Shown here in pieces: positions 40,547 to 50,880 of a stretch of DNA of 64,000 nt (positions are counted from its first letter, which is position 1; every line of letters begins with the position of its first letter). Under the pieces are notes generated by a model. That model did not search any database, had not been told where the DNA came from, and saw only the letters and a list, made by a program, of their open reading frames with translations. Position numbers and translations under genes: made by a program. The DNA lies in contig NZ_CP032570.1 of assembly GCF_003626915.1 (NCBI RefSeq), positions 124,001 through 188,000 on the forward strand. The letters are read 5' to 3'. Source of the DNA: Tsuneonella amylolytica. Lineage in GTDB: Bacteria; Pseudomonadota; Alphaproteobacteria; Sphingomonadales; Sphingomonadaceae.

Positions 40547-41971
40547 ATGCTTCGTTCCACGACGGCCATCGCCGCCGCGCTTGCCGCTGCCTCGCTTGCC
40601 AACCCCGTTTCGGCGCAGGACCATTCCGGGCACGCGATGCCCGCCCCGGCACCGGCACCGACTTCGACGCCGCCGACCGCGCCGGTCGATCATACCCGCA
40701 TGGACCATGGCGCGATGGACCACGGGGCGATGGATCACTCCCAGATGGATCACTCCCAGATGGACCACGGGGCCATGGGACATGCCGGGATGGATCACGC
40801 TGCGATGGGGCATGAAATGGCCCACTCCGGCGAGGGCTCCGGCACCGCGCGCCTCCCCGTGAACGAGAGCATGAACCACGGCGCTATGGTGAGTCTCGGG
40901 GGCGATACCACCCTGATGCTCCACGGGTTCGTGTGGCCGGTGTATACCGACCAGACCGGGCCGCGCGGAGACGACAAGTTCTACGTCCAGTCGATGGGCA
41001 TGGCGACGCTGAACGGCGAATTCGCCGGTGGCCGCTGGATGGCACGCACGATGATGAGCCTCGAGCCCGCCATGCGCCACGACGGCTACCCCAACCTGTT
41101 CGCCACCGGCGAGGTTGCCTATGGCGAGCCGCTGGTCGATCGCCAGCATCCGCACGACCTGTTCATGGAGCTGGCCGGGCGGGTCGATTTCGACATCGCG
41201 GACGGCACCACCGCTTTTCTGTACGGCGGCCCGGTCGGCGAGCCCGCGCTGGGGCCCAGTTCGTTCATGCACCGCGCCAGCGCCCGCTACAATTCCGAAG
41301 CGCCGATCACCCACCACTGGTTCGATTCCACCCACATCACCTACGGCGTCGTGACCGCCGGCGTGGCCGCGCGCCGGTTCCAGCTGGAAGGCAGCGCCTT
41401 CCGCGGGCGCGAACCCGACGAGTTCCGCTGGAACATCGAGACGCCGAAGCTGGATTCCTGGTCGGTCCGGGCGAGCTTCGCGCCGTCGGACGCGCTTATG
41501 TTTCAGGCGAGCTACGGCTTCCTGAAGTCGCCCGAGGAACTCCATGCCGACGAGAACGAGAAGCGCACGACGGCATCGGTGCATTACAACAACGGACGCG
41601 GGCTGTCGGCCACCGGCGCGTTCAGCGCGAAGAAGCTGGTCGAGGCGGACGGCAGCGGCTCCGAACCCGTTCTCACCGCGTGGCTCGGCGAAGTAAACTA
41701 CGACATCACCGACCATCACACCGTGTTCGGCCGGATCGAGAACGTCCGCAACGCCGAGCTCTTCCCCGATCATTCCGACCCGCTGCACGACCGGTCGTTC
41801 CGGGTGACGAAGTTCCAGGCCGGTTACGCCTATCGCCTGCCGCTGGGTCCGGTGAACCTCGCTCTCGGCGGGACGGTCTCGGCATTCGCGAAGCCGGACA
41901 TGCTCGATTCCTATTACGGAAAGAACCCGATGGGCTACACGGTGTTCGCCCGATTCAGCCTGGGGGACTAG
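40547..41971 (+). CDS. His/Met-rich outer-membrane-like protein, metal operon
   Basis: 474-residue exported protein. Signal peptide [23 protein letters not shown], then a low-complexity region (about residues 25-95) of repeated MDHGAMDHSQ-type units rich in His and Met, well suited to bind Cu(I)/Cu(II) or Ag. The rest (about 110-474) is rich in aromatic beta strands and ends in FARFSLGD, suggesting a beta-barrel-like outer-membrane protein. It resembles proteins found with copper-resistance genes but no exact family was recognised. It is 11 bases after the DUF305 gene, in the operon driven from 39161. Confidence 0.78.
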   Translation: MLRSTTAIAAALAAASLANPVSAQDHSGHAMPAPAPAPTSTPPTAPVDHTRMDHGAMDHGAMDHSQMDHSQMDHGAMGHAGMDHAAMGHEMAHSGEGSGTARLPVNESMNHGAMVSLGGDTTLMLHGFVWPVYTDQTGPRGDDKFYVQSMGMATLNGEFAGGRWMARTMMSLEPAMRHDGYPNLFATGEVAYGEPLVDRQHPHDLFMELAGRVDFDIADGTTAFLYGGPVGEPALGPSSFMHRASARYNSEAPITHHWFDSTHITYGVVTAGVAARRFQLEGSAFRGREPDEFRWNIETPKLDSWSVRASFAPSDALMFQASYGFLKSPEELHADENEKRTTASVHYNNGRGLSATGAFSAKKLVEADGSGSEPVLTAWLGEVNYDITDHHTVFGRIENVRNAELFPDHSDPLHDRSFRVTKFQAGYAYRLPLGPVNLALGGTVSAFAKPDMLDSYYGKNPMGYTVFARFSLGD

Positions 41972-41972
41972 C

Positions 41973-42437
41973 ATGCAGTATTTCGAGGACATCGAGCCGG
42001 GGCGTACCGCCGCCTTCGGCCGTTACGAAGTGACCGCCGACGAGGTCCGCGAATTCGCGAGCAAGTACGATCCGCAACCGTTCCACCTGAGCGAGGAGGA
42101 GGCGGCCAAGACCCATTTCGGCCGCATCTCCGCCAGCGGGTGGCACACCTGCGCCATGACGATGGCGATGCTGGTCGAGAACCTGAAGGCGAACCGGCAG
42201 GCGGGCCTCGGTTCGCCCGGTATCGACCAGCTGCGCTGGATCAAGCCCGTCTATCCCGGCGACACATTGCGCTGCGAAAGCACGGTGATCGAGAAGCGTC
42301 GCAGCCAGTCCCGGCCCGAGATGGGCATCTTCAAGTCCAGCCTTACCGTCTTCAACCAGAACGACGAACCGGTGATGACGATGATCTCGAACGGTCTGAT
42401 CCAGGTCCGCGACCCGGACGCTCCGATCGAGGGATAG
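41973..42437 (+). CDS. MaoC family hot-dog dehydratase
   Basis: 154-residue MaoC-like R-specific hydratase. The conserved FEDIEPGRTAAFGRYEVTADE start, the catalytic-type DPQPFHLSEEEAAKTHFG, and ISASGWHTCAMTMAML follow family order. The D and H of the hydratase motif (DPQPFH) are present. One base after the previous stop, so it may be an add-on to the metal operon or have its own promoter. The physiological substrate is unknown; an acyl-CoA is likely. Convergent with the lipoprotein gene at 42467. Confidence 0.9.
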   Translation: MQYFEDIEPGRTAAFGRYEVTADEVREFASKYDPQPFHLSEEEAAKTHFGRISASGWHTCAMTMAMLVENLKANRQAGLGSPGIDQLRWIKPVYPGDTLRCESTVIEKRRSQSRPEMGIFKSSLTVFNQNDEPVMTMISNGLIQVRDPDAPIEG

Positions 42438-42466
42438 GCGACTATCCTAAGGCGGGATCAACCCGG

Positions 42467-42967
42467 TCACGAGCCACACTGCGCGATGCCGGGGCTTTCG
42501 TAGACGACCTGGTCCCGGTCGTTGCGCAGGATGAACTGCGCGGGATAGTTGATCACCTCGCTGCCGGCTTCCTCGCCCTCTTCCTCGCTGAGATCGAGCA
42601 TGAAGGACCAGGCGCCCGCGGTGTACTTGCCCTTCGCCCCCAACGGCAATGTCCCGCTGCCGATATCGGGCGCGAAGGTCACGAGCTTTCCGTCGATCTT
42701 CATGTATCCGCGGCCGGGCTGAGCGAACGCGACCGCCCCGATGCTGCCTTTCGGCGCGAAGTTGCAGCCCGCGCCGTAGAGGTCGTAGCGTTCGACATCG
42801 GGCGCGCCGATCGTTTCGGGGGTGACCGGCACGGGCGGCGGCACTTCGGCGGCCTTGACCGCGGCGATGTCCGCCTCGTCCTGCCGCGCCTTCTCGACCG
42901 GGTCGACCTCCGGCTCGCCGCACGATGCGAGCAGCACAAGCGCCGAAATCATCACAACCAACCGCAT
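42467..42967 (-). CDS. Lipoprotein of unknown function
   Basis: 166-residue predicted lipoprotein: MRLVVMISALVLLASCGEP has lipobox LASC. After a charged Glu/Val/Pro-rich linker come two glycine-rich beta stretches (DLYGAGCNFAPKGSIGAVAF, then DIGSGTLPLGAKGKYT) and an acidic EEEGEEAGSE loop. No domain recognised. It overlaps the mutL stop by one base (TGATG), so translation is coupled to mutL. Confidence 0.72.
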   Translation of the reverse strand: MRLVVMISALVLLASCGEPEVDPVEKARQDEADIAAVKAAEVPPPVPVTPETIGAPDVERYDLYGAGCNFAPKGSIGAVAFAQPGRGYMKIDGKLVTFAPDIGSGTLPLGAKGKYTAGAWSFMLDLSEEEGEEAGSEVINYPAQFILRNDRDQVVYESPGIAQCGS

Positions 42968-44766
42968 CAGTGCCTCCCGAACAGTTTCTCGACGTCTTCC
43001 ATGCGCAGCTTGACCCAGGTCGGGCGGCCGTGGTTGCATTGCCCCGAACGAGGCGTCGCTTCCATTTCGCGCAGGAGGGCGTTCATTTCCGCCACCGACA
43101 ACGTGCGGCCCGCCCGAACGCTCCCGTGGCAGGCCATCGTCGCGAGGACGAGGTCGAGCTTCTCTCCGAGAAGCAAGGCTTCCCCGTGATGGGCAAGATC
43201 GTCGGCGATGTCGCGCAGCAGCTTTCCCGGGTTCGCCTTGGCCAGTGCATGCGGCAGGCTGCGGACCAGCATGGCGGCGGGGCCGAACCGCTCGATGGCG
43301 AGGCCCATCGCGCCGAGCTTTTCCGCCGCCCCTTCGAGGCGGTCGCAGTCGACCTCGTCCATCTCGACCACGTCAGGGATCAGCAGCGCCTGCGGGCGTG
43401 CGGTGGCCTCGCCCGCCCCGGCCGCCTTGAGCCGTTCGAGAACGAGCCGTTCGTGCGCGGCGTGCTGATCGACGAGGACGAGCCCGTCGGCTGCCTCCGC
43501 GACGATGTAGGTCTGCGCCACCTGCCCGCGCGCGATGCCGAGCGGGAAATCCTCCGCCTGCTCGGGGAGGCGTTCGGCTTCTTCCGCCCGGCCCTGCGGG
43601 CTGGCCATGACGTCGCCGTGAGCGCGATAGGGCTGCGTCGCCTCGCGCACCGATGTCGGCGCCGCGGACCAGTCGCGTCCGGCGAAGATCGACGCGAGCG
43701 CCGGCGCGGGTTCGGCCGTCCACTTGCCCATCGCCGCCGCATCGGGCGCCTGAGCGCTGCGCCGGTCCCCGGTCGCGAGCGAACGGCGCAGGCCCGAGAC
43801 GATGAATCCGCGTACGCCCTGCGCATCGCGGAAGCGGACCTCGGTCTTGGCCGGGTGGACGTTGACGTCGACGTCCTCGGCCGGCAGTTCGAGGAACAGC
43901 GCGAGTACCGCGTGCCGGTCACGCGCGAGCATGTCGGAATAGGCGCCCCGCACCGCGCCGACGAGCAGCCGGTCCTTCACCGGGCGACCGTTCACAAACA
44001 GGTACTGGTGATCGGCCACACCGCGGTTGTAGGTCGGCAGCCCGGCGATACCGCCCAGCGTCATGCCGTCCCGCTCCAGCGCAATTCCGACGCCGTTGTC
44101 CTTGAGTTCGCGCGCGACGACCTGTGCGACCCGGTCGGCCAGATCCTGCCCGGGCTGGAGCGAGAGGACCGTGCGCCCTCCCCGCCCTTCGGCATCGTGG
44201 TCGAGCGTGAAACCCACATCCGGCCGCGCCATCGCGAGGCGCTTCACCACGTCGAGGCAGGCCGCATACTCGCTGCGCGCGGTGCGCAGGAACTTGCGGC
44301 GTGCGGGCACTTTGGCGAACAGGTGCTCGACCCGCACGCGGGTGCCCGGCGGCAGGGCGGCAGGCCCCTCGTCCACCAAAGCTCCGTGATCGACGACCCT
44401 GCGCCAGCCCGCATCGGCCGCGCGCACCCGGCTTTCCAGCGTGAAGCGCGCAACGCTGGCGATGCTGGGCAATGCCTCGCCCCGGAAGCCGAGGGTGGAG
44501 ACCTGCTCGATGGCCTCGTCGGGCAGCTTCGAGGTGGCGTGCCGTTCGAGCGCCAGCGCCATTTCGGCCGCGGTCATCCCGCACCCGTCGTCGGTCACCT
44601 CGATGCGGGCAAGGCCGCCTTCCGATAATGCGATCGCGATGCGCGTGGCGCCGGCGTCGATGGCGTTCTCGACCAGTTCCTTCAGAGCCGCCGCCGGACG
44701 CTCGACGACCTCGCCCGCGGCGATGCGGTTCACGAGAGCTTCGGGCAGGCGGCGGATTTCGGCCAT
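42967..44766 (-). CDS. mutL: DNA mismatch repair protein MutL
   Basis: 599-residue MutL. The GHKL ATPase domain shows LVENAIDAGATRIAI, DDGCGM and GFRGEALPSIASVARF within the first 110 residues. The C-terminal domain carries DQHAAHERLVLE, which is the DQHA(X)2E(X)4E endonuclease motif, so this MutL probably nicks DNA itself, consistent with the absence of MutH in alphaproteobacteria. The ATG at 44766 is preferred to an in-frame start seven codons earlier. Divergent from mreB. Confidence 0.95.
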   Translation of the reverse strand: MAEIRRLPEALVNRIAAGEVVERPAAALKELVENAIDAGATRIAIALSEGGLARIEVTDDGCGMTAAEMALALERHATSKLPDEAIEQVSTLGFRGEALPSIASVARFTLESRVRAADAGWRRVVDHGALVDEGPAALPPGTRVRVEHLFAKVPARRKFLRTARSEYAACLDVVKRLAMARPDVGFTLDHDAEGRGGRTVLSLQPGQDLADRVAQVVARELKDNGVGIALERDGMTLGGIAGLPTYNRGVADHQYLFVNGRPVKDRLLVGAVRGAYSDMLARDRHAVLALFLELPAEDVDVNVHPAKTEVRFRDAQGVRGFIVSGLRRSLATGDRRSAQAPDAAAMGKWTAEPAPALASIFAGRDWSAAPTSVREATQPYRAHGDVMASPQGRAEEAERLPEQAEDFPLGIARGQVAQTYIVAEAADGLVLVDQHAAHERLVLERLKAAGAGEATARPQALLIPDVVEMDEVDCDRLEGAAEKLGAMGLAIERFGPAAMLVRSLPHALAKANPGKLLRDIADDLAHHGEALLLGEKLDLVLATMACHGSVRAGRTLSVAEMNALLREMEATPRSGQCNHGRPTWVKLRMEDVEKLFGRH

Positions 44767-44933
44767 CGATCGCGCTCTATCGACCAACTGTCATATTTTC
44801 GAGGCGATCCGTTCAGATAGCCGGGGAACATGGCGAAAATTTTTAGCCTTTTGCGGGGCCATTCGGTAAGGGACCGTCATTCCCCGTCACCCCCGGGCCA
44901 AAGCTGTCGCAGCTTCCTGCGGCAGTGGCTTGA

Positions 44934-46001
<1,068 letters not shown>

Positions 46002-46020
46002 CCTGAGGGGTTGAACTGAC

Positions 46021-46926
46021 ATGGCGCCGAGCTCCAAACGGCGCTCCGGGCATTCGCGCAGGGCGCAATACGGATTGTTCACGGGCTACGTGCTCGCCGG
46101 GATCGGTGCGATCGTCGGCGCGCTTCTGCTCGGCATTTCGCTGTGGCGGCCTGCGACGTTCAGCGGGCCGCGCACGGCCGCGACCGATGCGGTCGCGCCG
46201 GTCGGAACCGCCGGCGCGGTCGCCCGGACGGAAGGACAGGGCCTGTTCGACAGCATCGCCGGCTATCTTGCCGCCGGCAGCCAGAACGCGAAGCTGAAGA
46301 AGGAAGTCGAACTCGCCCGCATCCGGCTCAAGGAAGCCGATGCGGTGCGCTCCGAAAACGCGCGTCTCAAGGCCATCCTCGGCTTCCGCGAGAGCGACAC
46401 GCGGCCGGTCGCCGTTGCCCGCCTCGTCGGGTCGACCGCGTCGAGCACGCGGCGCTTCGCCTATCTAGGGGCCGGGTCGGACCAGGGGGTTGCGGTCGGC
46501 ATGCCGGTCCGCTCCCCGCGCGGCATCGTAGGGCGGGTGCTCGAGACCGGCTCCGAAAGTTCTCGCGTCCTCTTGCTTGGGGATACCGAGAGCGTCATCC
46601 CCGTCCGCCGTGCGAAGGACGAGGTCGTCGCATTCGCCGAAGGACGTGGCGACGGGCGCCTGCGGATCCGGCTGATCAATCTCGGGATCAACCCGCTGAA
46701 GAAGGGCGACGTGTTCGTCACCAGCGGTGCCGGCGGGTATTACCGGCCCGGTATCGCCGTCGCGATCCTGCAGGAAAAGACAATCGACGGCGGCGTCGCC
46801 GCGGTAATCAGCGATCCGGCCGCAACCGACTTCGTCGCCGTGGAGCCGATCTGGCAACCGGCTGCGGTCGCTGCATCGAAGACTCCCGTGGAGGTAACCG
46901 TCGGGCCGGAAGCGCGCGCCGAGTGA
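46021..46926 (+). CDS. mreC: Rod shape-determining protein MreC
   Basis: 301-residue MreC. A short basic cytoplasmic start and one membrane segment (about residues 22-44) are followed by a coiled coil (KLKKEVELARIRLKEADAVR) and the MreC beta domain (RRFAYLGAGSDQGVAVGMPV, then GVFVTSGAGG-like repeats). Periplasmic scaffold linking MreB and MreD to PBP2. It is 20 bases after mreB, and its stop overlaps the mreD GTG start. Confidence 0.95.
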   Translation: MAPSSKRRSGHSRRAQYGLFTGYVLAGIGAIVGALLLGISLWRPATFSGPRTAATDAVAPVGTAGAVARTEGQGLFDSIAGYLAAGSQNAKLKKEVELARIRLKEADAVRSENARLKAILGFRESDTRPVAVARLVGSTASSTRRFAYLGAGSDQGVAVGMPVRSPRGIVGRVLETGSESSRVLLLGDTESVIPVRRAKDEVVAFAEGRGDGRLRIRLINLGINPLKKGDVFVTSGAGGYYRPGIAVAILQEKTIDGGVAAVISDPAATDFVAVEPIWQPAAVAASKTPVEVTVGPEARAE

Positions 46927-47480
46927 TCGATCCCCTGTCCTCCCGCGCCCGCCGCGACCCGTACGGCAGCAAGATCAATCGGGCCCACTCGCCCATCCTT
47001 GCCTATGCCGTGCCGTGGGCGTCGATCATGATCGGGTCGCTGCTTGCGCTGTTTCCCATCGCCAGCGCGGTACCGCTGGTGCCCCCGCTCGGCTACCTCA
47101 TGCTGCTGTCGTGGCGGCTGGTGAGGCCCGGCCTGCTGCCCGTCTGGGCCGGCTTTCCGCTGGGGCTGTTCGACGACCTGTTCAGCGGGCAGCCATTCGG
47201 CAGTGCCATGGTGCTGTGGTCGCTGACGATGATCGGGCTGGAGATTCTCGAGGCGCGCTTCCCATGGCGCGGGTTCTATCAGGACTGGCTCGTCGCCGGC
47301 CTGGCGGCCTCGTGGTACCTGGTGATGGCGGCCCTTTTCTCGGGTGGACGCATCGGCGGCACGATGATCCTGGTGCTCGTGCCGCAGCTCATCCTCACGC
47401 TTGCCCTCCTACCCGTCCTCGCGCGCTTCACCGCCGGGCTCGATCGCTTTCGCCTCACGCGCGTCCGGTCGCTCGGCTGA
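46923..47480 (+). CDS. mreD: Rod shape-determining protein MreD
   Basis: 185-residue inner-membrane protein with about five hydrophobic segments, beginning near PILAYAVPWASIMIGSLLAL and ending in LVPQLILTLALLPVLARF, with a conserved LGLFDDLFSGQPFG loop. It starts with GTG at 46923 and its stop overlaps the mrdA start (TGATG). Works with MreC in the elongasome. Confidence 0.92.
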   Translation: MIDPLSSRARRDPYGSKINRAHSPILAYAVPWASIMIGSLLALFPIASAVPLVPPLGYLMLLSWRLVRPGLLPVWAGFPLGLFDDLFSGQPFGSAMVLWSLTMIGLEILEARFPWRGFYQDWLVAGLAASWYLVMAALFSGGRIGGTMILVLVPQLILTLALLPVLARFTAGLDRFRLTRVRSLG

Positions 47481-49546
47481 TGCCGCTGCGCCGTCACCGT
47501 CGCCGGCCCAAGAGCGGGCCGATCGTCAGTCCCGCGACCCTGGCGAGCGCGTTCGAGCGCCGCAGCTTCGTGGTGGGTGCGTTCCAGGGCGGCATCGGCG
47601 TGCTGTTGGCAAGCCGGATGGCGTACCTGTCGATTTTCGAGAACGAGAAATACGCGCTCGAGTCGGAAAGCAACCGCGTGAACCTGTCGCTGATCCCCCC
47701 GCGCCGTGGCTGGATCCTCGATCGCAACGGGGCGCCGCTGGCCAGCAACAAGGCCGATTTCCGCGTCGACATCATTCCCGAACGCATGCGCAATCCCGAA
47801 GCCGAGCTCGCACAACTGGCACCCCTCCTCGGGTTGAGCCAGGAACGTGTGCGCGACTTGCAGGACAAGATGGAAACCCAGCGCGGTTTTCAGCCGATCG
47901 AAGTCGCAAGCGGTCTCGACTACGACCAGTTTTCCGCCGTCAGCGTGCGTTTGCCCGAACTGCCGGGCGTCGTGCCGCAGCGCGGATTCTCGCGGTATTA
48001 TCCGACCGGCCCCGCGGTCGGCCACCTGATCGGCTTCGTCGGACCCGCCAACGCCGAGGAATATGAGAAGGACCGCAACCCGATCCTCATCACGCCGGGT
48101 TACAAGATCGGCAAGGACGGGATCGAAAAGCAGTTCGAGCAGGCGCTGCGCGGTGTGCCGGGGGCCCGCCGGGTCGAAGTCACGGCATCGGGCCGCACCG
48201 TTCGCAATCTCGCCACGCGCGAAGACGTCCAGGGCAAACCGATCCAGCTCACCATCGACGGTCCGCTGCAGGATTATGCAGCGCGCCGCATCGGGCCCGA
48301 GTCCGGGTCGGTCGTCGTCATGGACTGCGACAGCGGCGATCTCCTGTGCATGTCCTCGATGCCGAGTTTCGACCCCAACAGCTTTTCCGACGGCATTGGC
48401 CGTGTCGAATATTCGATGCTGAGCCAGGACGAGCGTGTCCCGCTGCGCAACAAGACATTGAAGGGCCTCTATCCCCCGGGCTCGACCGTGAAGCCGATGG
48501 TGGCCATGGCCTTCCTCGAAGCCGGCCTCGATCCCAAGGCGAGCGTCAATTGCAGCGGCGGCCTGCGCGTTGGCAATCGCGTGTTCCACTGCTGGAACCG
48601 GCGCGGCCACGGCACGGTCGACATGGCCAAGGGCATCTACCAGTCGTGCGACGTCTACTTCTATTACTTCGCCCAGAAGCTCGGGATGGATGTGATCGCC
48701 AGCATGGCGCACCGCTGCGGTCTGGGTGAGGAATATCCCCTTCCCGTCACCAGCCAATTTTTCGGCACCGTCCCCGACCCGGCGTGGAAGATGAAAAAAT
48801 ACGGCCAGCCCTGGCAGCCGTACGACACCGTGAACGCGACCATTGGGCAAGGCTACATGCTGGCGAGCCCGCTCCAGCTGGCGGTGATGGCGGGGCGGCT
48901 GGCGACGGGGAAGAAGCTGATGCCCCGCCTGCTGCTCGACAAGACGCCGCCGCGCCCGGCGTCGATGGATTTCCACGGCAACCATGTTGAGGTCATCCAG
49001 CAGGCGATGAGCGACGTGGTCAACGGCCCCGGAACCGCGGGCCGCGCCAAGCTTCCGATCGACAATGTCCTGATGGCCGGGAAGACGGGCACCGCACAAG
49101 TCGTCGGCCTCAACATCTCCAGCGGCAAGGGCGGGATTTGGAAGCACCGCGACCACGGGCTGTTCATCTTCTTCGCGCCGTTCGACAAACCGAAGTACGC
49201 TGGGGCGGTGGTGATCGAGCACGGCGGGGGATCGGGCGCCGCCTACCCCATCGCGCGAGACGTGATGACCTTCATGTTCGATCCGGCCAAAGGGCTCGAA
49301 GCGCTTTACGCGATGGAAAAGCAGTGGGGCGGCACCGCCCAGCAGCGCCTCGACGCGCGCTACGCCGCGTTCGCCGCCGCTTCCGGAGAAAGCGTCTCGC
49401 GCGCGCCGCGTAACGACGCAGATGTCTTCGCCCGTGTCGATGCGGAGGCGCGTTCGGCCCAGGCAGCGAAGCCGCCGCTCGAAACCGGGGCAGTCGCGCC
49501 GCCGCCCGAGCCCAGCGCCGTCACCGACGAGCCCGAACCGCGATGA
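47480..49546 (+). CDS. mrdA: Penicillin-binding protein 2 (transpeptidase)
   Basis: 688-residue class B PBP. A membrane anchor (about residues 30-52) is followed by the PBP dimerisation domain and the transpeptidase domain. The catalytic SxxK is Ser335 in PPGSTVKPM; the second motif is CDVYFYY in place of SxN; the third is MAGKTGTAQVVG. It cross-links side-wall peptidoglycan during elongation, paired with RodA, whose gene starts inside its stop (ATGA). The C-terminal tail after about residue 620 is Ala/Pro-rich and unlike the core. Confidence 0.95.
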   Translation: MPLRRHRRRPKSGPIVSPATLASAFERRSFVVGAFQGGIGVLLASRMAYLSIFENEKYALESESNRVNLSLIPPRRGWILDRNGAPLASNKADFRVDIIPERMRNPEAELAQLAPLLGLSQERVRDLQDKMETQRGFQPIEVASGLDYDQFSAVSVRLPELPGVVPQRGFSRYYPTGPAVGHLIGFVGPANAEEYEKDRNPILITPGYKIGKDGIEKQFEQALRGVPGARRVEVTASGRTVRNLATREDVQGKPIQLTIDGPLQDYAARRIGPESGSVVVMDCDSGDLLCMSSMPSFDPNSFSDGIGRVEYSMLSQDERVPLRNKTLKGLYPPGSTVKPMVAMAFLEAGLDPKASVNCSGGLRVGNRVFHCWNRRGHGTVDMAKGIYQSCDVYFYYFAQKLGMDVIASMAHRCGLGEEYPLPVTSQFFGTVPDPAWKMKKYGQPWQPYDTVNATIGQGYMLASPLQLAVMAGRLATGKKLMPRLLLDKTPPRPASMDFHGNHVEVIQQAMSDVVNGPGTAGRAKLPIDNVLMAGKTGTAQVVGLNISSGKGGIWKHRDHGLFIFFAPFDKPKYAGAVVIEHGGGSGAAYPIARDVMTFMFDPAKGLEALYAMEKQWGGTAQQRLDARYAAFAAASGESVSRAPRNDADVFARVDAEARSAQAAKPPLETGAVAPPPEPSAVTDEPEPR

Positions 49547-50661
49547 GTTCGATCATCCCAGCGCCGATCGCGCGCCAGCCATGGTCGATGCTGGCCCCGC
49601 TGGTGCTGCTCGTCTGCTTCGGCGCAGCGGTTCTGTTTTCCGCTGCCGGAGGGAGCCTCCAGCCTTTCGCGCTCAATCACCTGATCCGGTTCGCGGTCTT
49701 CCTGGTGATGGCCGGCGTGATGACCCTGTTCTCGCGCGAGATCGTCAGGCTCGTCGCCTATCCCATTTACGGTATCATTCTCGTTCTTCTGATGGCGGTC
49801 GAGGCGATCGGGTTCGTCGGAGGCGGCAGCCAGCGCTGGCTCGATCTGGGGTTCATCGTGTTGCAGCCTTCCGAACTGATGAAGCCGGCCGTCGTCCTCG
49901 TGCTGGCCCGCTTCTACGCCGATCTGCCAAGCGGAATGGTGCCGACATGGCGCTCGCTGGTCCCTGCCGGCGTACTCATCGGCTTTCCCATGCTGCTCGT
50001 GCTTGCTCAGCCCGACCTCGGTACGGCGCTCGCGATCGGTTTCGGCGGGGCGATCGTGATGTTCCTCGCCGGCTTGCCCATGAAATGGTTCGGATGGGCC
50101 GGGGCTGCCGGCGCCGTTCTTGCGCCCGTGGCATTCTTCTTCGGCCTGCAGCCTTACCAGCAGCGCCGCGTTTTCACGTTCCTCGACCCCGAAAACGACC
50201 CGCTGGGCGACGGCTATCACATCACGCAATCGAAGATCGCGATCGGATCGGGCGGCATCACGGGCAAAGGGTTCAACGAAGGGTCGCAAAGCCATCTCAA
50301 TTACCTGCCCGAACCGCAAACCGACTTCGTTTTCGCAACGATGGCGGAGGAGTGGGGCCTCCTCGGCGGCCTTTTCGTGCTCTTCGTTTTCTTCCTCGTC
50401 CTGCGGTGGGGGTGGAAGGTGTCGCTCGCCTCGGAGGACCGCTTCGCGCGCCTCCTCGGCGGGGGCATGGTCGCGACGATCTTCTTCTACGTTTGCATCA
50501 ACCTCATGATGGTCATGGGCCTGGCGCCGGTGGTCGGCATTCCCCTGCCGTTCATGAGCCACGGCGGCAGCTCGATGATGACGAATATGATCTGCATCGG
50601 CACGCTCATGATGATCAACCGGTGGAATATCCGAAGCGGACGGCGCGGACTGGCGCATTAG
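49543..50661 (+). CDS. rodA: Rod shape-determining protein RodA (SEDS glycosyltransferase)
   Basis: 372-residue SEDS protein with about ten membrane segments, the peptidoglycan polymerase partner of PBP2. Family features: GGSQRWLDLGFIVLQPSELM, LVLAQPDLGTALAIGFGG, the FNEGSQSHLNYLPEPQTDF loop, and the end block PLPFMSHGGSSMMTN. Starts with ATG 49543 overlapping mrdA. Last gene of the mre/mrd operon; the tRNA-Lys promoter lies just downstream. Confidence 0.96.
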   Translation: MSSIIPAPIARQPWSMLAPLVLLVCFGAAVLFSAAGGSLQPFALNHLIRFAVFLVMAGVMTLFSREIVRLVAYPIYGIILVLLMAVEAIGFVGGGSQRWLDLGFIVLQPSELMKPAVVLVLARFYADLPSGMVPTWRSLVPAGVLIGFPMLLVLAQPDLGTALAIGFGGAIVMFLAGLPMKWFGWAGAAGAVLAPVAFFFGLQPYQQRRVFTFLDPENDPLGDGYHITQSKIAIGSGGITGKGFNEGSQSHLNYLPEPQTDFVFATMAEEWGLLGGLFVLFVFFLVLRWGWKVSLASEDRFARLLGGGMVATIFFYVCINLMMVMGLAPVVGIPLPFMSHGGSSMMTNMICIGTLMMINRWNIRSGRRGLAH

Positions 50662-50675
50662 GCCCTATTGGCCCC

Positions 50676-50703
50676 TTGGCATACGCGAAGAGGCCGCTAT
50701 ATG
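50676..50703 (+). promoter_or_regulatory. Promoter of the tRNA-Lys gene
   Basis: TTGGCA at 50676-50681 and TATATG at 50698-50703 with a 16-base spacer, placed about 56 bases before the mature tRNA. This matches the sigma-70 consensus well and is the only candidate in the 97-base gap. Confidence 0.5.
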
Positions 50704-50758
50704 CGCCTCTCCCGACGATTCGGGGCCGGGCGAAAACACGGTCCCACGCCGACGGAAT

Positions 50759-50834
<76 letters not shown>

Positions 50835-50880
50835 TCCTCCCCATCGTTGTAATCGGCGTACCGCCCGCTAGGGCGTCGGC

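Noticed and set aside
40680-40830. Tandem ATGGATCAC-type units as a CRISPR-like repeat
   Set aside because: They are codon-phased MDHG/MDHS repeats within a protein, without spacers.
47279-49222. Long minus-strand open frame opposite the PBP2 gene
   Set aside because: The PBP2 frame has all catalytic motifs; the opposite frame has none.
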